A stretch of 41,108 nucleotides of DNA. Source: Anaerolineae bacterium (GTDB lineage: Bacteria; Chloroflexota; Anaerolineae; Aggregatilineales; Phototrophicaceae). Each line of letters begins with the position of its first letter. Positions within the stretch are counted from its first letter, which is position 1. Below, one piece after another: positions 33,109 through 41,050 of the stretch. The position numbers were made by a program, and so were the translations under genes. Under the pieces are notes generated by a model, which was not told the origin of the DNA, searched no databases, and saw only the letters and a list, made by a program, of their open reading frames with translations. The DNA lies in contig JAPKMO010000031.1 in assembly GCA_026645945.1 (NCBI GenBank), positions 1-41,108 of the forward strand. Reading direction: 5' to 3'.

Positions 33109-33737
33109 CGATCACGCTGGAACACCTGCGCGCGGCGCTGAGTTTGGCCGAATTTGACGCCGAGGCCGCACACCGGCAGATGGCTCCGAACGTCAGCCGG
33201 GCGCGTCCGGCTTCTGGCGCGCGCCAGGCCGGGGTGCTGGTGCTGCTGTACCCGGATGCAGGCGGCTGGCAGATCGTCCTCACCCGGCGGACGGAAAACC
33301 TGCGCGGCCACAGTGGGCAGATCAGCTTTCCCGGCGGGCGGCGCGACCCGCAGGATAGCTCGTTTACGGCGACGGCGCTGCGCGAAACGTGCGAGGAGCT
33401 GGGCGTGTGCGCGCCGGACATCACTGTGATCGGCCTGCTGACTCCGATTTACATCCCCCCAAGCAATTATGAGGTCTTCCCGACGGTTGGCACGCTGCCC
33501 AACCCGCCGGTTTTTCATCCCAACCCGTTTGAGGTGGCCGAAGTGTTCACCTTTCCAGTAGACAACTTGTTGGATGCGCGTTATAAATCAACCGAAGAAT
33601 GGGTCTTCCAGGGCGCGCGCGTCTGGATTCCGTATTACACGGTGCAGGCGCATAAGGTCTGGGGCGCGACGGCCATCATCCTGAGCGAACTGGAATATCG
33701 GCTGCGCGCGGTTGTGCCATCCTTTCGTCGAGATTGA
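33105..33737 (+). CDS. CoA pyrophosphatase-type Nudix hydrolase
   Basis: The protein has 210 residues. LTRRTENLRGHSGQISFPGG is the NuCoA/UPF0035 signature that precedes the Nudix box, and the box is GGRRDPQDSSFTATALRETC followed by EELGV. This subgroup hydrolyses coenzyme A and acyl-CoA pyrophosphate bonds (family knowledge). It overlaps the PCMT gene by 4 bases (ATGA) and closes the operon that begins with the E2-like gene. A stem-loop without T-tract (33769-33787) lies downstream. Whether it works with the conjugation genes or is only co-transcribed cannot be read from sequence. Confidence 0.88.
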   Translation: MTITLEHLRAALSLAEFDAEAAHRQMAPNVSRARPASGARQAGVLVLLYPDAGGWQIVLTRRTENLRGHSGQISFPGGRRDPQDSSFTATALRETCEELGVCAPDITVIGLLTPIYIPPSNYEVFPTVGTLPNPPVFHPNPFEVAEVFTFPVDNLLDARYKSTEEWVFQGARVWIPYYTVQAHKVWGATAIILSELEYRLRAVVPSFRRD

Positions 33738-33888
33738 CGCCTGAATCGCCGCGAAACCGGGAACTGTTCGAGGTTGTTTCAGCCTCGTGATAGGTCGAAT
33801 AAAAGCGCCGCTGGCTGCTGGCCGCGAGGGTGGGCTTTTGACACTTTGCGGCTGAGGGCCAATCGCTTGAAAAGGAGGCATCGGCATC

Positions 33889-34824
33889 ATGGACGAAGGG
33901 TATGTGCTGGTTATTGGCTCGGCAGGGATTGACGTGAAAGGCCGCGCCAACGAGGGAGAACTGCACTGGGAGGCTTCCAACCTGGGGCGCGTGCGGAACA
34001 GCGTCGGCGGGGTGGCACGGAATATCGCCGAAAACCTGGCCCGCCTGGAGGTCGAAACCGTTCTGCTGACGGCTGTTGGCAGTGATGTCGAGGGCGCGCG
34101 AGTGCTGGAACACTGCCGCGCCAACCGCATAGACTGTTCCTATGCTCGCGTGGTGGAAGGCGCGCGCACCGGCACTTATATGGCGCTGCTCAAACCCAGC
34201 GGGGAACTGCTGGTCGCCATCGGCGATTTTGAAGTCATGCGCTCGGTGGATGAAGCGTATTTGCTGGAACATGAAGACCTGCTGGCCGAGGCCGAGATGG
34301 TCGTGATTGACGCCACGCTGTCGCAGGAGGCGCTGGCGGCTTTGTTCCGGCTGGCCGAACGGCATCACGTCCGGGTGTGCGCCGACCCGACCACGCCCAT
34401 GCTGGCTCCCCGGTTGTGTCCTTATATCCCACAGCTTCATCTGGTTGTGCCGAACGCTGCCGAAACGGCGGCGCTGTGCGGCCTGGCCTATACCGCCCAC
34501 GACCGCGAATCCGCCACCACCGCGGCGCGGCAGTTGGTGGCGCTAGGGGCCTATATCGCCGTCGTGACGATGGGCGACAAAGGGCTGGCCTATGCCGACG
34601 GCAGCGGCGGCGGGTTCATCCGGGCGGTTAATACGAATGTGGTGGACTCGACCGGCGCGGGGGATGCGCTGACCGGCGCGGTCATTTTCGGCCTGCTTAA
34701 CGAAGTGCCGCTTGATGAGGCCATGCGCCTGGGGGTGACGGCGGCTTCGTTAACCCTGCAAACGACCGAGACGGTTGTGCCGAATTTAAGCCAGGAACTG
34801 TTGTACGACCGGCTGGCGGTCTGA
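33889..34824 (+). CDS. PfkB-family carbohydrate kinase, probably pseudouridine kinase
   Basis: The protein has 311 residues. VIGSAGIDVKGR (8-19), SNLGRVRNSVGGVARNIAEN and LARLE match the pseudouridine-kinase (PsuK/YeiC) pattern, where GGVGRNIAENLARLG is typical. The PfkB anion-hole/catalytic block is NVVDSTGAGDALTGAV with the base Asp in GAGD. It would phosphorylate pseudouridine (or another nucleoside or sugar) with ATP. The usual partner psuG (pseudouridine-5'-phosphate glycosidase) is not adjacent. AGGAGG is 11-16 bases before the ATG. It starts 151 bases after the Nudix gene, with a TTGACA at 33838-33843 but no convincing -10 box. Confidence 0.82.
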   Translation: MDEGYVLVIGSAGIDVKGRANEGELHWEASNLGRVRNSVGGVARNIAENLARLEVETVLLTAVGSDVEGARVLEHCRANRIDCSYARVVEGARTGTYMALLKPSGELLVAIGDFEVMRSVDEAYLLEHEDLLAEAEMVVIDATLSQEALAALFRLAERHHVRVCADPTTPMLAPRLCPYIPQLHLVVPNAAETAALCGLAYTAHDRESATTAARQLVALGAYIAVVTMGDKGLAYADGSGGGFIRAVNTNVVDSTGAGDALTGAVIFGLLNEVPLDEAMRLGVTAASLTLQTTETVVPNLSQELLYDRLAV

Positions 34825-34873
34825 CCGGCAAAACGAGTGAAATATGCTGTTTATTGGGGTGAGGTTGTGTTGT

Positions 34874-36031
34874 ATGCCTAAGGTGTCGTGGATTATCGCG
34901 GCGATTTTGATTTTTACCGCAGTTCTGCCGGCGGCGGCGCAGCAGGCCGGCCAGTCGAACGTGCCAATCGTCACCGGGCTGGATGTGCTGCAGCGCGCCG
35001 AGGCGGCTTTCCGCGCCGGGGATTACGCGCGCGCAGTGGTGGACTCCAGCCTGTTCATCCTGCTTAACCCGACCTTCAGCCGGGGGTATTATCTGCGCGG
35101 CGCGGCCTACGTGCAGCTTGGCGATCTGCCGCGCGCTTTAGACGACCTGGAGCGCACCCTGGCCTACCCCGCCGCCGATGCGGCGTTTACCGGTGGCGTC
35201 TATAACCTGCGCGCGCTGCTGTATTTGGAACAAGGGGATACCGACGCGGCGCTGGCCGACCTGAATGCCGGCATCGGCGCGGCCCCAGAGGTGGCGGCGC
35301 TGTACCTGACGCGTGCCCAGGTTTACCAGGCTCTGGGGCGTTTTGAGGACGCCCTGGCGGACTATGATAAGGCGGTTGAGTTGGACGGGGGTTCGGTTGA
35401 GGCGCGCGCCGGACGCGCACTGCTGAACACCCAGGCCGAGGCTTTCGACGCGGCGCTGGCCGATTACAACCGCATCCTGGAACTTGACCCTGAAAATGTC
35501 GAGGCACTGGCCCGCCGCGCCGGGGTATATCTGGCGCAAGCGCAGTACGAATCGGCGCTGGCCGACCTGGACGCTGCCGCGCGGCTGAACCCAAACGCGG
35601 CAGGTATTTACCTCAGCCGGGGCGCGGCGAACAACGCACTCGACCGCCCGGTGCTGGCGGCGGCAGATTATCTGGAATGGTTGAACCGGGTGGCGGCGCG
35701 CCGCGCGACCTTCACCGGGGCATTTTTACCGGGCGAGTCGGTGGTTGTTCCTCTGGAGGCCGGCCTGGTTTACAACTTCCCGTTTGAGGCGGCTGCCGGC
35801 CAGCGTGTGCGGCTGACGGCATCCGGTCGGCCAGGGCAGGCTGTTGACCCGCTGTTGGTGCTGCTGGACCCGGCGGAAAACCCGGTGGCTGCCGATGATG
35901 ACGGCGGCGGAGAGATGAACGCGCAGATCATTTATATCATTCCCGCCAGTGGCACCTATACGCTGCTGGTCGGCCATGCGGGGGGCAGCCCGGACGGCCC
36001 GGTGCGGGTGCTGCTGCAAATCGTTCGCTGA
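34874..36031 (+). CDS. Exported TPR protein with C-terminal PPC-like domain
   Basis: The protein has 385 residues from MPKVSWIIAA, where a signal peptide ends PAAA/QQA. GTGAGG lies 9 bases before this ATG, whereas an in-frame ATG at 34844 would add ten residues before the hydrophobic core. About six tetratricopeptide repeats fill residues 40-280, each with the W/Y-L-G-Y-A-P spacing (for example GRFEDALADYDKAVELDGGS, and AQYESALADLDAAARLNPNA). The last ~95 residues (SVVVPLEAGLVYNFPFEAAA to YTLLVGHAGG) look like a bacterial pre-peptidase C-terminal (PPC) beta-sandwich. It likely forms a scaffold outside the membrane. It converges on the TIR gene with only 10 bases between stops. Confidence 0.82.
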   Translation: MPKVSWIIAAILIFTAVLPAAAQQAGQSNVPIVTGLDVLQRAEAAFRAGDYARAVVDSSLFILLNPTFSRGYYLRGAAYVQLGDLPRALDDLERTLAYPAADAAFTGGVYNLRALLYLEQGDTDAALADLNAGIGAAPEVAALYLTRAQVYQALGRFEDALADYDKAVELDGGSVEARAGRALLNTQAEAFDAALADYNRILELDPENVEALARRAGVYLAQAQYESALADLDAAARLNPNAAGIYLSRGAANNALDRPVLAAADYLEWLNRVAARRATFTGAFLPGESVVVPLEAGLVYNFPFEAAAGQRVRLTASGRPGQAVDPLLVLLDPAENPVAADDDGGGEMNAQIIYIIPASGTYTLLVGHAGGSPDGPVRVLLQIVR

Positions 36032-36041
36032 CGGCCCGGCC

Positions 36042-36722
36042 TTAAGTCGCTTTTTTGCGGCTGACGGTCAGCGCCGGTTCGGGCGCGCTCAGCAGGTGAA
36101 TTAAATCCTGCAAGCCGGATGAATAATCCTCGCCAAAATCTATCGGCGGATACCACAGGTTAAGCCCGCTCAGGTCGGCCTGGTGGCGCTGTACGGGGAT
36201 GATGATTTTACCCGCGTCGGCGAAACGTTTTAACTCGCTGCGGACGTTATCGGCGCGCGCTGCCGATGGCGAAGCGATCAGCAGCAGCAGGCCGCACCGC
36301 TGCATGGCTGCCTCGATGGCCTCGTACCAATCGCTGCCATTGGGCATATCGGTGATGTCCAACCACACCGACACGCCGAAAAAGCGCAAATCCTCCACCA
36401 GTTCGGCGGCGAACAACTCGTCCGGGTGTGCGTAGCTGATGAACACCCCGGCCTGGGCCGCCTGCCGGACGTAATGTGTCTCCAACGACCGCAGATAAGC
36501 CTGCCTGGCCCGTGTGTGGGTGGGGTTTAAAGCCAGCACGCGCGCAAGCGCGGCGCGCCGCTCCTCGATGGTCTGCGCGACGGATGCCAGCATTAACCAG
36601 GCCTGCTCCTCGTGCGGCGCGGCGGCGATCACCCGCCACAGCAGCTGCCGCGCCCGGTGATACTGCCCGGCGCGGGCGTACTGGCCTACGGCGCTTAACA
36701 ACCGGTTGAGATCATTGACCAT
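36042..36722 (-). CDS. TPR-TIR domain protein
   Basis: The protein has 226 residues from ATG 36722; AGGTGAAG lies 8-14 bases upstream, and an in-frame GTG at 36734 is inside that site. Residues 5-80 form helix-turn-helix repeats of TPR type (YARAGQYHRARQLLWRVIAA, then EEQAWLMLASVAQTIEERRA). Residues 91-190 are a TIR domain: AGVFISYAHPDE (box 1), VSVWLDITDM, and SDWYEAIEAAMQRC with Glu134 at the NADase catalytic position, then LLLIASPSA. TIR proteins either cleave NAD(P) or act as scaffolds, often in immunity. No recognised defence operon surrounds it and it has no export signal. The 180-base region upstream is AT-rich. Confidence 0.85.
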   Translation of the reverse strand: MVNDLNRLLSAVGQYARAGQYHRARQLLWRVIAAAPHEEQAWLMLASVAQTIEERRAALARVLALNPTHTRARQAYLRSLETHYVRQAAQAGVFISYAHPDELFAAELVEDLRFFGVSVWLDITDMPNGSDWYEAIEAAMQRCGLLLLIASPSAARADNVRSELKRFADAGKIIIPVQRHQADLSGLNLWYPPIDFGEDYSSGLQDLIHLLSAPEPALTVSRKKAT

Positions 36723-36910
36723 GACAAACTTCACCTGATATATACCAACTCGATATACAATAGCTGGTTATCCCTATCATAAGCCCAACATGGCGCGCAC
36801 AAACCTATATGTTTGCTGTGGGTTAGGGAATCGTTTAATGTCTGTATGTTTTAGTTTTCATTATAATCAAACCTGCCGGTTTTTCTCCACCTGTAACAGA
36901 TTTGGAACGC

Positions 36911-37384
36911 CTAAATCAACTGCGCGGTGATTTGTTCTTCCAGCTCGCGCAGGTAGGCCGCCGCTTCCGCCGTGCTTTCGCGGGGGGCCCAGGGCGCAAA
37001 CTGCTTGTGGGTGTCCGGGTGGTACGGCCCCTGGATGATTTCCAGCACGGCGCAGGGGGTCAGCGCGACGAAGTTGTGGTACACGCGCGGGGGGATGTCC
37101 ACTCCGCGCGTCGAGCCGTTCGGGTCGAGGATAAAAATCTGCTGCACGTCGCCAGAATCGGAGAAATGAACCAGCGCGGCGCGGCCCACCAGCGGCGCGA
37201 TCAGTTCGACTTTATCGGGGTTTTCGTGTTTGTGCGGGGTGATGTAGCTGCCCGGCAGGATGGCGTTAATCATCCGCTGGACGGGTTCATCGTACCGGTG
37301 AAAGTTATACGGCACGCGCCGGCGCGGCGATTCGGCGGCCTGGGCGATCAGGCTGTCTATCAACTGCTGAGTGATGGGACGCAT
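36911..37384 (-). CDS. WbuC-family cupin-fold metalloprotein
   Basis: The protein has 157 residues from MRPITQQLID; AGGAGGAG is 4-11 bases upstream, so the longer frame to 37456 was not used. The core YNFHRYDEPVQRMINAILPG, then YITPHKHENPDKVELI with HKH and Glu, and IPPRVYHNFVAL with His give a cupin metal site. WbuC-type proteins are named from O-antigen clusters; no biochemical role is fixed. No sugar-biosynthesis genes are adjacent here. It follows rsmG by 87 bases on the same strand and may be co-transcribed. Confidence 0.87.
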   Translation of the reverse strand: MRPITQQLIDSLIAQAAESPRRRVPYNFHRYDEPVQRMINAILPGSYITPHKHENPDKVELIAPLVGRAALVHFSDSGDVQQIFILDPNGSTRGVDIPPRVYHNFVALTPCAVLEIIQGPYHPDTHKQFAPWAPRESTAEAAAYLRELEEQITAQLI

Positions 37385-37471
37385 GACTCCTCCTGATGGC
37401 TGACATCTGCCGATTATAACCGGTCGTGCAAATGGCGCGACCGGCATTTCAGCCATACAGAAGGGAGTCAG

Positions 37472-38197
37472 TTAAATCAGCGGCTTGCGGGTGGGGATAC
37501 CGGGTTTGCGGGGGTACATAGCCGGGGTGGGGGCCGTTTTTTCGATAACGATGAGGTAGTGCATTTCGTCCACACCCGGCAGCCGGACGGCATCCATACG
37601 CTGCACATGCCCGCCCAGCGCGGCCAGCGCGCGCCGGGAGCCGGCGGCTTCTTCTTCGGCGGACGTGCCTTTCATCGCCACGCAGCGCCCGCCCACCTTC
37701 ACCAGCGGCAGCAGATATTCGACCAAGCTGGGCAGCCGCGCCACCGACCGCGCCACCGCCAGGTCGTAGGCGGCGCGGTGTTCCGGCAGGTGGCCGGCTT
37801 CTTCGGCGCGGGCGTGCAGGGTGCGAGCGTTGGTCAGCCCCAGGATGCCGATCACATGCTCCAGAAAGGCGATTTTTTTACCGGTGGCTTCCAGCAGCGT
37901 CAGGTGAATGTCCGGGAAGGCGATCAGCAGAGGCAGGCCAGGGAAACCCGCGCCCGTGCCGACATCCACCACGCGCGTGCCGGGCAGCAGCGGCACGGCC
38001 TGGGCGACGGAGAGCGAATCGAGGAAGTGGCGTGTCTGCACTGCCGCCGGTTCGGTGATGGCCGTCAGGTTGGTATGTTCGTTCCAGGCAGCCAGTTCGC
38101 GGGCGTACAGCTCAAAACGGGCGATGTGTTCCGCCGTTAGCGTGATGTGGAACAGCGCCGCCGCCTGTTCAGCCAGGTTTTCGCCGTTAGCTGGCAT
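37472..38197 (-). CDS. rsmG: 16S rRNA (guanine-527-N7)-methyltransferase RsmG
   Basis: The protein has 241 residues, slightly longer than the usual 205-240. RsmG marks are AAWNEHTNLTAITEPAAVQT and RHFLDSL, SAM motif VVDVGTGAGFPGLPL, LLEATGKKIAFLEHV, and YDLAVARSVARLPSLVEYLL. It adds the N7-methyl group to G527 in the 530 loop of 16S rRNA; loss gives low-level streptomycin resistance in other bacteria. Its start overlaps the upstream exported-protein gene by 11 bases, so rsmG is translationally coupled to a gene of unrelated type. The C-terminal tail (YPRKPGIPTRKPLI) is basic. Confidence 0.93.
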   Translation of the reverse strand: MPANGENLAEQAAALFHITLTAEHIARFELYARELAAWNEHTNLTAITEPAAVQTRHFLDSLSVAQAVPLLPGTRVVDVGTGAGFPGLPLLIAFPDIHLTLLEATGKKIAFLEHVIGILGLTNARTLHARAEEAGHLPEHRAAYDLAVARSVARLPSLVEYLLPLVKVGGRCVAMKGTSAEEEAAGSRRALAALGGHVQRMDAVRLPGVDEMHYLIVIEKTAPTPAMYPRKPGIPTRKPLI

Positions 38198-40022
38198 CGG
38201 GAATATCCCATACTTTGGGGAAGCCGCTTAAATGCAGGCGCAGGCCGTTGGGCAGGCGAAAGAACAGCCCGGTTTGCTGCACGCGCCCGGCCAGTTCGAT
38301 AACCGTTTCAAACGGCGTCTGGTAGCTGTCCTCACCGCCGGTTGCCCAGCCCAACCGGGCGCGCAGATCGGGATTGTTGGCCCACAGTTTGCCAAAACCG
38401 CGCGTCGGCACGGCCCGGCCAGCGGGCGGCGCTTCGGGAATATTGACCGGCTCGCCTTCTGTCCAGGTATCGGCGTAAGCGGCATAGGTGCGGTCATCGT
38501 ACAGCACGTAAATCTCGCGGGTGTCGCCGCGCCAGATCATAAAACCGCCTTCAAAGTCCAGGTGCGCGGCCTGGAGGGTCTGCTGCGTGAGCGGGCAGGC
38601 CGGCGCGAGAAACGACTCGTAGGGGCAGATCAGGTTTACCACCAGCGGGTCGCCCATGATTGACACGCCGTTGGCGTCCACCGCGCCGATATAATAGGTG
38701 ACGCCGGTTGTATAACCACCTGGAACCGGCAGTGTGAGGGTGCCGCGCGGTGGCAGGTTGGCGGTTGTATCGTCATAGACGAAAATCCCCTGCGGGCCGA
38801 CGCGGGTGATCGCCACGCCGGCGGCGTTATCTACCGCCCAGGCGAAAGTGATCGTGCCGTCCCGCGCCGCCGGGTTCGGGCTGGCGGAAAACGACGTGAT
38901 ACGCAGGTCGGTTTGCAAGGGGATGACCAGATCAGCAGCGATGGCGCTGCCGCTGCCGTCCAGCACCCACTGGCCGCTGCTGTTCCGGGCGATCAGCCGC
39001 ACCGGGTAAGTTTGCGCGCCGCTGAACTGAATGTTGGTGAGCGGCAGCAGGAAAGACCCCTCCGGCGGCAGATTGTCCTGCGTCACTTCCTGGTTGATTT
39101 TGTTCAGCCATTGGAGGCTGACGCTGGCTGCGCCGCGCACCGTCCAGCGCAGGGTGGCCGTCCCGGTGGGGTTGGCCGGGCTGGGTTCGGCGCTGAAGTT
39201 AAGCACCTGGGCCGGCAAATCCACGCTTCCGGGGGTGACGCTCGGCACAGGCGCGGGGGTTGGCACGGCGGTGATGATGGCGGGCGGGCTGGACGAATCG
39301 GTGACGGGCAGTTCCAGTTCTGCCGAGTCGTAAATCTGCCCGCTGATGACATCCGCCACGCGCAGCCGGATTCGCACCCGGTTTGCCCCTTCCGGCGCGA
39401 CCGGCGCGACCACGCCCCGGCCTTCCGACGCAATCCACAGGTTGGCGCGCGGCAGCTCTGCCGATACGCTTCGCCCATCGGCAAAAACCTGCTCGAATAC
39501 CAGGTTGGAGTTGGGCAGCCGGTCGGCTACTTTCCAGGTCACTTCCAGCCGCGCGCTGCCGGCCTGCAAATCGCCGCTGTAGAGGCCGGCGCTGGCGGCG
39601 GCGAAACGTTCGATGCGGGGCGCGCGCGCGGACTGTTCGACGGTATAGGGGATGCTGATGAACCGTTCGTCCATTACCTGCCCGGCGGCATCCACGACGG
39701 CCAGCCGGTAAGCCGGGGGGCCGAAGTTCAGCGGGTGTTCGATGAGGATCGGGCGCGTCCCGGCGGACGGCAGCGTCTCGCCGTCGTCCAGCAGCGAAAC
39801 CCAGCCGTTCAGCTCACGCCGGTCGAGGCGCAGGCGAAAATCGTTCGTTAAATTAATCACACGCCAGGACAGCAGCGCCGGGGTCTGCCGCGCCTCGGCA
39901 GCCGGCAGCAATACACTGTCCCGGTCGCAGCTAAAATCTATAATGGCGGGCGGCGGCTGCGCGCCGGTTTCCAGCGCCCATGCCAGCAGCGCCGCGCCTA
40001 TCAGGATGGCGAAGCGTTTCAT
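38187..40022 (-). CDS. Exported multidomain protein of unknown function (beta-sandwich repeats)
   Basis: The protein has 611 residues. The signal peptide ends TGA/QPP. At least three Ig-like beta-sandwich segments can be traced: IDFSCDRDSVLLPAAEARQT start, VLNFSAEPSPANPTGTATLR, and ITSFSASPNPAARDGTITFA, the last two clearly repeats of one another. A Pro/Thr-rich linker (ITAVPTPAPVPSVTPG) separates the first part from the repeats. The C-terminal ~130 residues (LDFEGGFMIWRGDTREIYVL, RLGWATGGED) resemble the small domain seen at the end of many chloroflexal exported proteins; I cannot name a function. It overlaps rsmG by 11 bases and follows the next exported-protein gene by 14 bases, so the two are probably co-expressed. 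Confidence 0.75.
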   Translation of the reverse strand: MKRFAILIGAALLAWALETGAQPPPAIIDFSCDRDSVLLPAAEARQTPALLSWRVINLTNDFRLRLDRRELNGWVSLLDDGETLPSAGTRPILIEHPLNFGPPAYRLAVVDAAGQVMDERFISIPYTVEQSARAPRIERFAAASAGLYSGDLQAGSARLEVTWKVADRLPNSNLVFEQVFADGRSVSAELPRANLWIASEGRGVVAPVAPEGANRVRIRLRVADVISGQIYDSAELELPVTDSSSPPAIITAVPTPAPVPSVTPGSVDLPAQVLNFSAEPSPANPTGTATLRWTVRGAASVSLQWLNKINQEVTQDNLPPEGSFLLPLTNIQFSGAQTYPVRLIARNSSGQWVLDGSGSAIAADLVIPLQTDLRITSFSASPNPAARDGTITFAWAVDNAAGVAITRVGPQGIFVYDDTTANLPPRGTLTLPVPGGYTTGVTYYIGAVDANGVSIMGDPLVVNLICPYESFLAPACPLTQQTLQAAHLDFEGGFMIWRGDTREIYVLYDDRTYAAYADTWTEGEPVNIPEAPPAGRAVPTRGFGKLWANNPDLRARLGWATGGEDSYQTPFETVIELAGRVQQTGLFFRLPNGLRLHLSGFPKVWDIPDAS

Positions 40023-40036
40023 CCACCCTCCCGGTT

Positions 40037-41050
40037 TTATGGCGATGGAGAAGCTTCAAACAGCGTGTTATAACGGTCTACCGGAGCCGCGCCGACCGGA
40101 TTACGTTTGATCTCGAAGTTGCAGGCGCTGTCCACCCTGGAAGTGGCCGCGCCCGGCCCGAAGTCCTCGTAGCCGTCGCTGATGGGCGCAGCCCAGGTCA
40201 AGTGGAAAACCACGCGGTAATAACCCGGCTCCAGCAGGCCGAGATCGGCGATGTAAAAAACCCAATAGTTGCGCGTCCGCTGCTCGATGGCGGTTTTGGT
40301 CACACGCGACAGACGGACGCCGTTCAGCGAAACGTCGTAGATGGCGTTATCAATATGCTGCTGCACCAGTTCGGGCGTCCGCGCGTACCACGACCAGAAG
40401 ATCACAATCGGGTCGGTATCGTACAGGATGCCGGGGTTGGCGCGGTCAAGATACTGGTTGCACTCGGCGAAAATAACGCCCGGCGTCTGCGAGCGCCCGA
40501 TGGACGACTTGCGCGCCCCGATGACCACAATCGGCTCCGGCGTGCCGGAAACCGCCGGCGGGTTGATAACACCGCCGAACGGCGACAGGATGCCGGATGG
40601 TGAGGTCGCAGCGGCAGCCGCGCCGCCGCCCAGATCAACGCTGGCTCCAACCGGGTTCTGCGGCGCGCTGCACCCGTCCTGTATATCGTCTACCGTTGTA
40701 TCGTAGGTCGTTCGGCTGGAGTTACCTTCCAGGGCGATGACGACCCGCATACTGGCGATGCTTCCGAAAGGCACTGCCGCGCCGGTGTTATAGGCAACCG
40801 TCTCGCTGAAAGCATACGCGCCGTTCACTTCGACGCGGCGCAGCGAGGTCAGCGGCGTCCCTGTGCCGCCGGCGCCGGAAAAGACCTGGTAAAAAATGTC
40901 ATAACCGGCGTCCATACTGCCTGTAAAGTTAACAACCGCCTGGTTTTCGCAGGCGACAAAAAATATCTGCACGTTGGACTCGGCTCGGCTGGTATGCAGG
41001 CCAATGACCGATAATGCCGCGAACACGGCCACCAGAATGAACTTTCGCAT
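40037..41050 (-). CDS. Exported protein of unknown function
   Basis: The protein has 337 residues. A signal peptide (MRKFILVAVFAALSVIGLHT) ends near SRA/ESN. The mature protein has two beta-rich parts joined by an Ala/Gly/Pro-rich linker (about 140-170, LGGGAAAAATSPSGILSPFG). The first part (VQIFFVACENQAVVNFTGSM) and the second (PIVIFWSWYARTPELVQQHI, then YYRVVFHLTWAAPISDGYED) hold single cysteines that could pair. I do not recognise a family. GGGGAA is 6-11 bases before the ATG. It heads the minus-strand run exported protein-exported protein-rsmG. Confidence 0.72.
   Translation of the reverse strand: MRKFILVAVFAALSVIGLHTSRAESNVQIFFVACENQAVVNFTGSMDAGYDIFYQVFSGAGGTGTPLTSLRRVEVNGAYAFSETVAYNTGAAVPFGSIASMRVVIALEGNSSRTTYDTTVDDIQDGCSAPQNPVGASVDLGGGAAAAATSPSGILSPFGGVINPPAVSGTPEPIVVIGARKSSIGRSQTPGVIFAECNQYLDRANPGILYDTDPIVIFWSWYARTPELVQQHIDNAIYDVSLNGVRLSRVTKTAIEQRTRNYWVFYIADLGLLEPGYYRVVFHLTWAAPISDGYEDFGPGAATSRVDSACNFEIKRNPVGAAPVDRYNTLFEASPSP

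Noticed and set aside
36739-36747. Extended -10 like TGG-TATATA on the minus strand before the TIR gene
   Set aside because: Its predicted transcription start would fall inside the ribosome-binding site, so the message would lack it; the true promoter is probably further upstream in the AT-rich stretch.
36771-36830. TCCCTA...TAGGGA inverted repeat upstream of the TIR gene
   Set aside because: The arms are 6 bases and far apart with poor extension; not distinguishable from chance in an AT-rich spacer.
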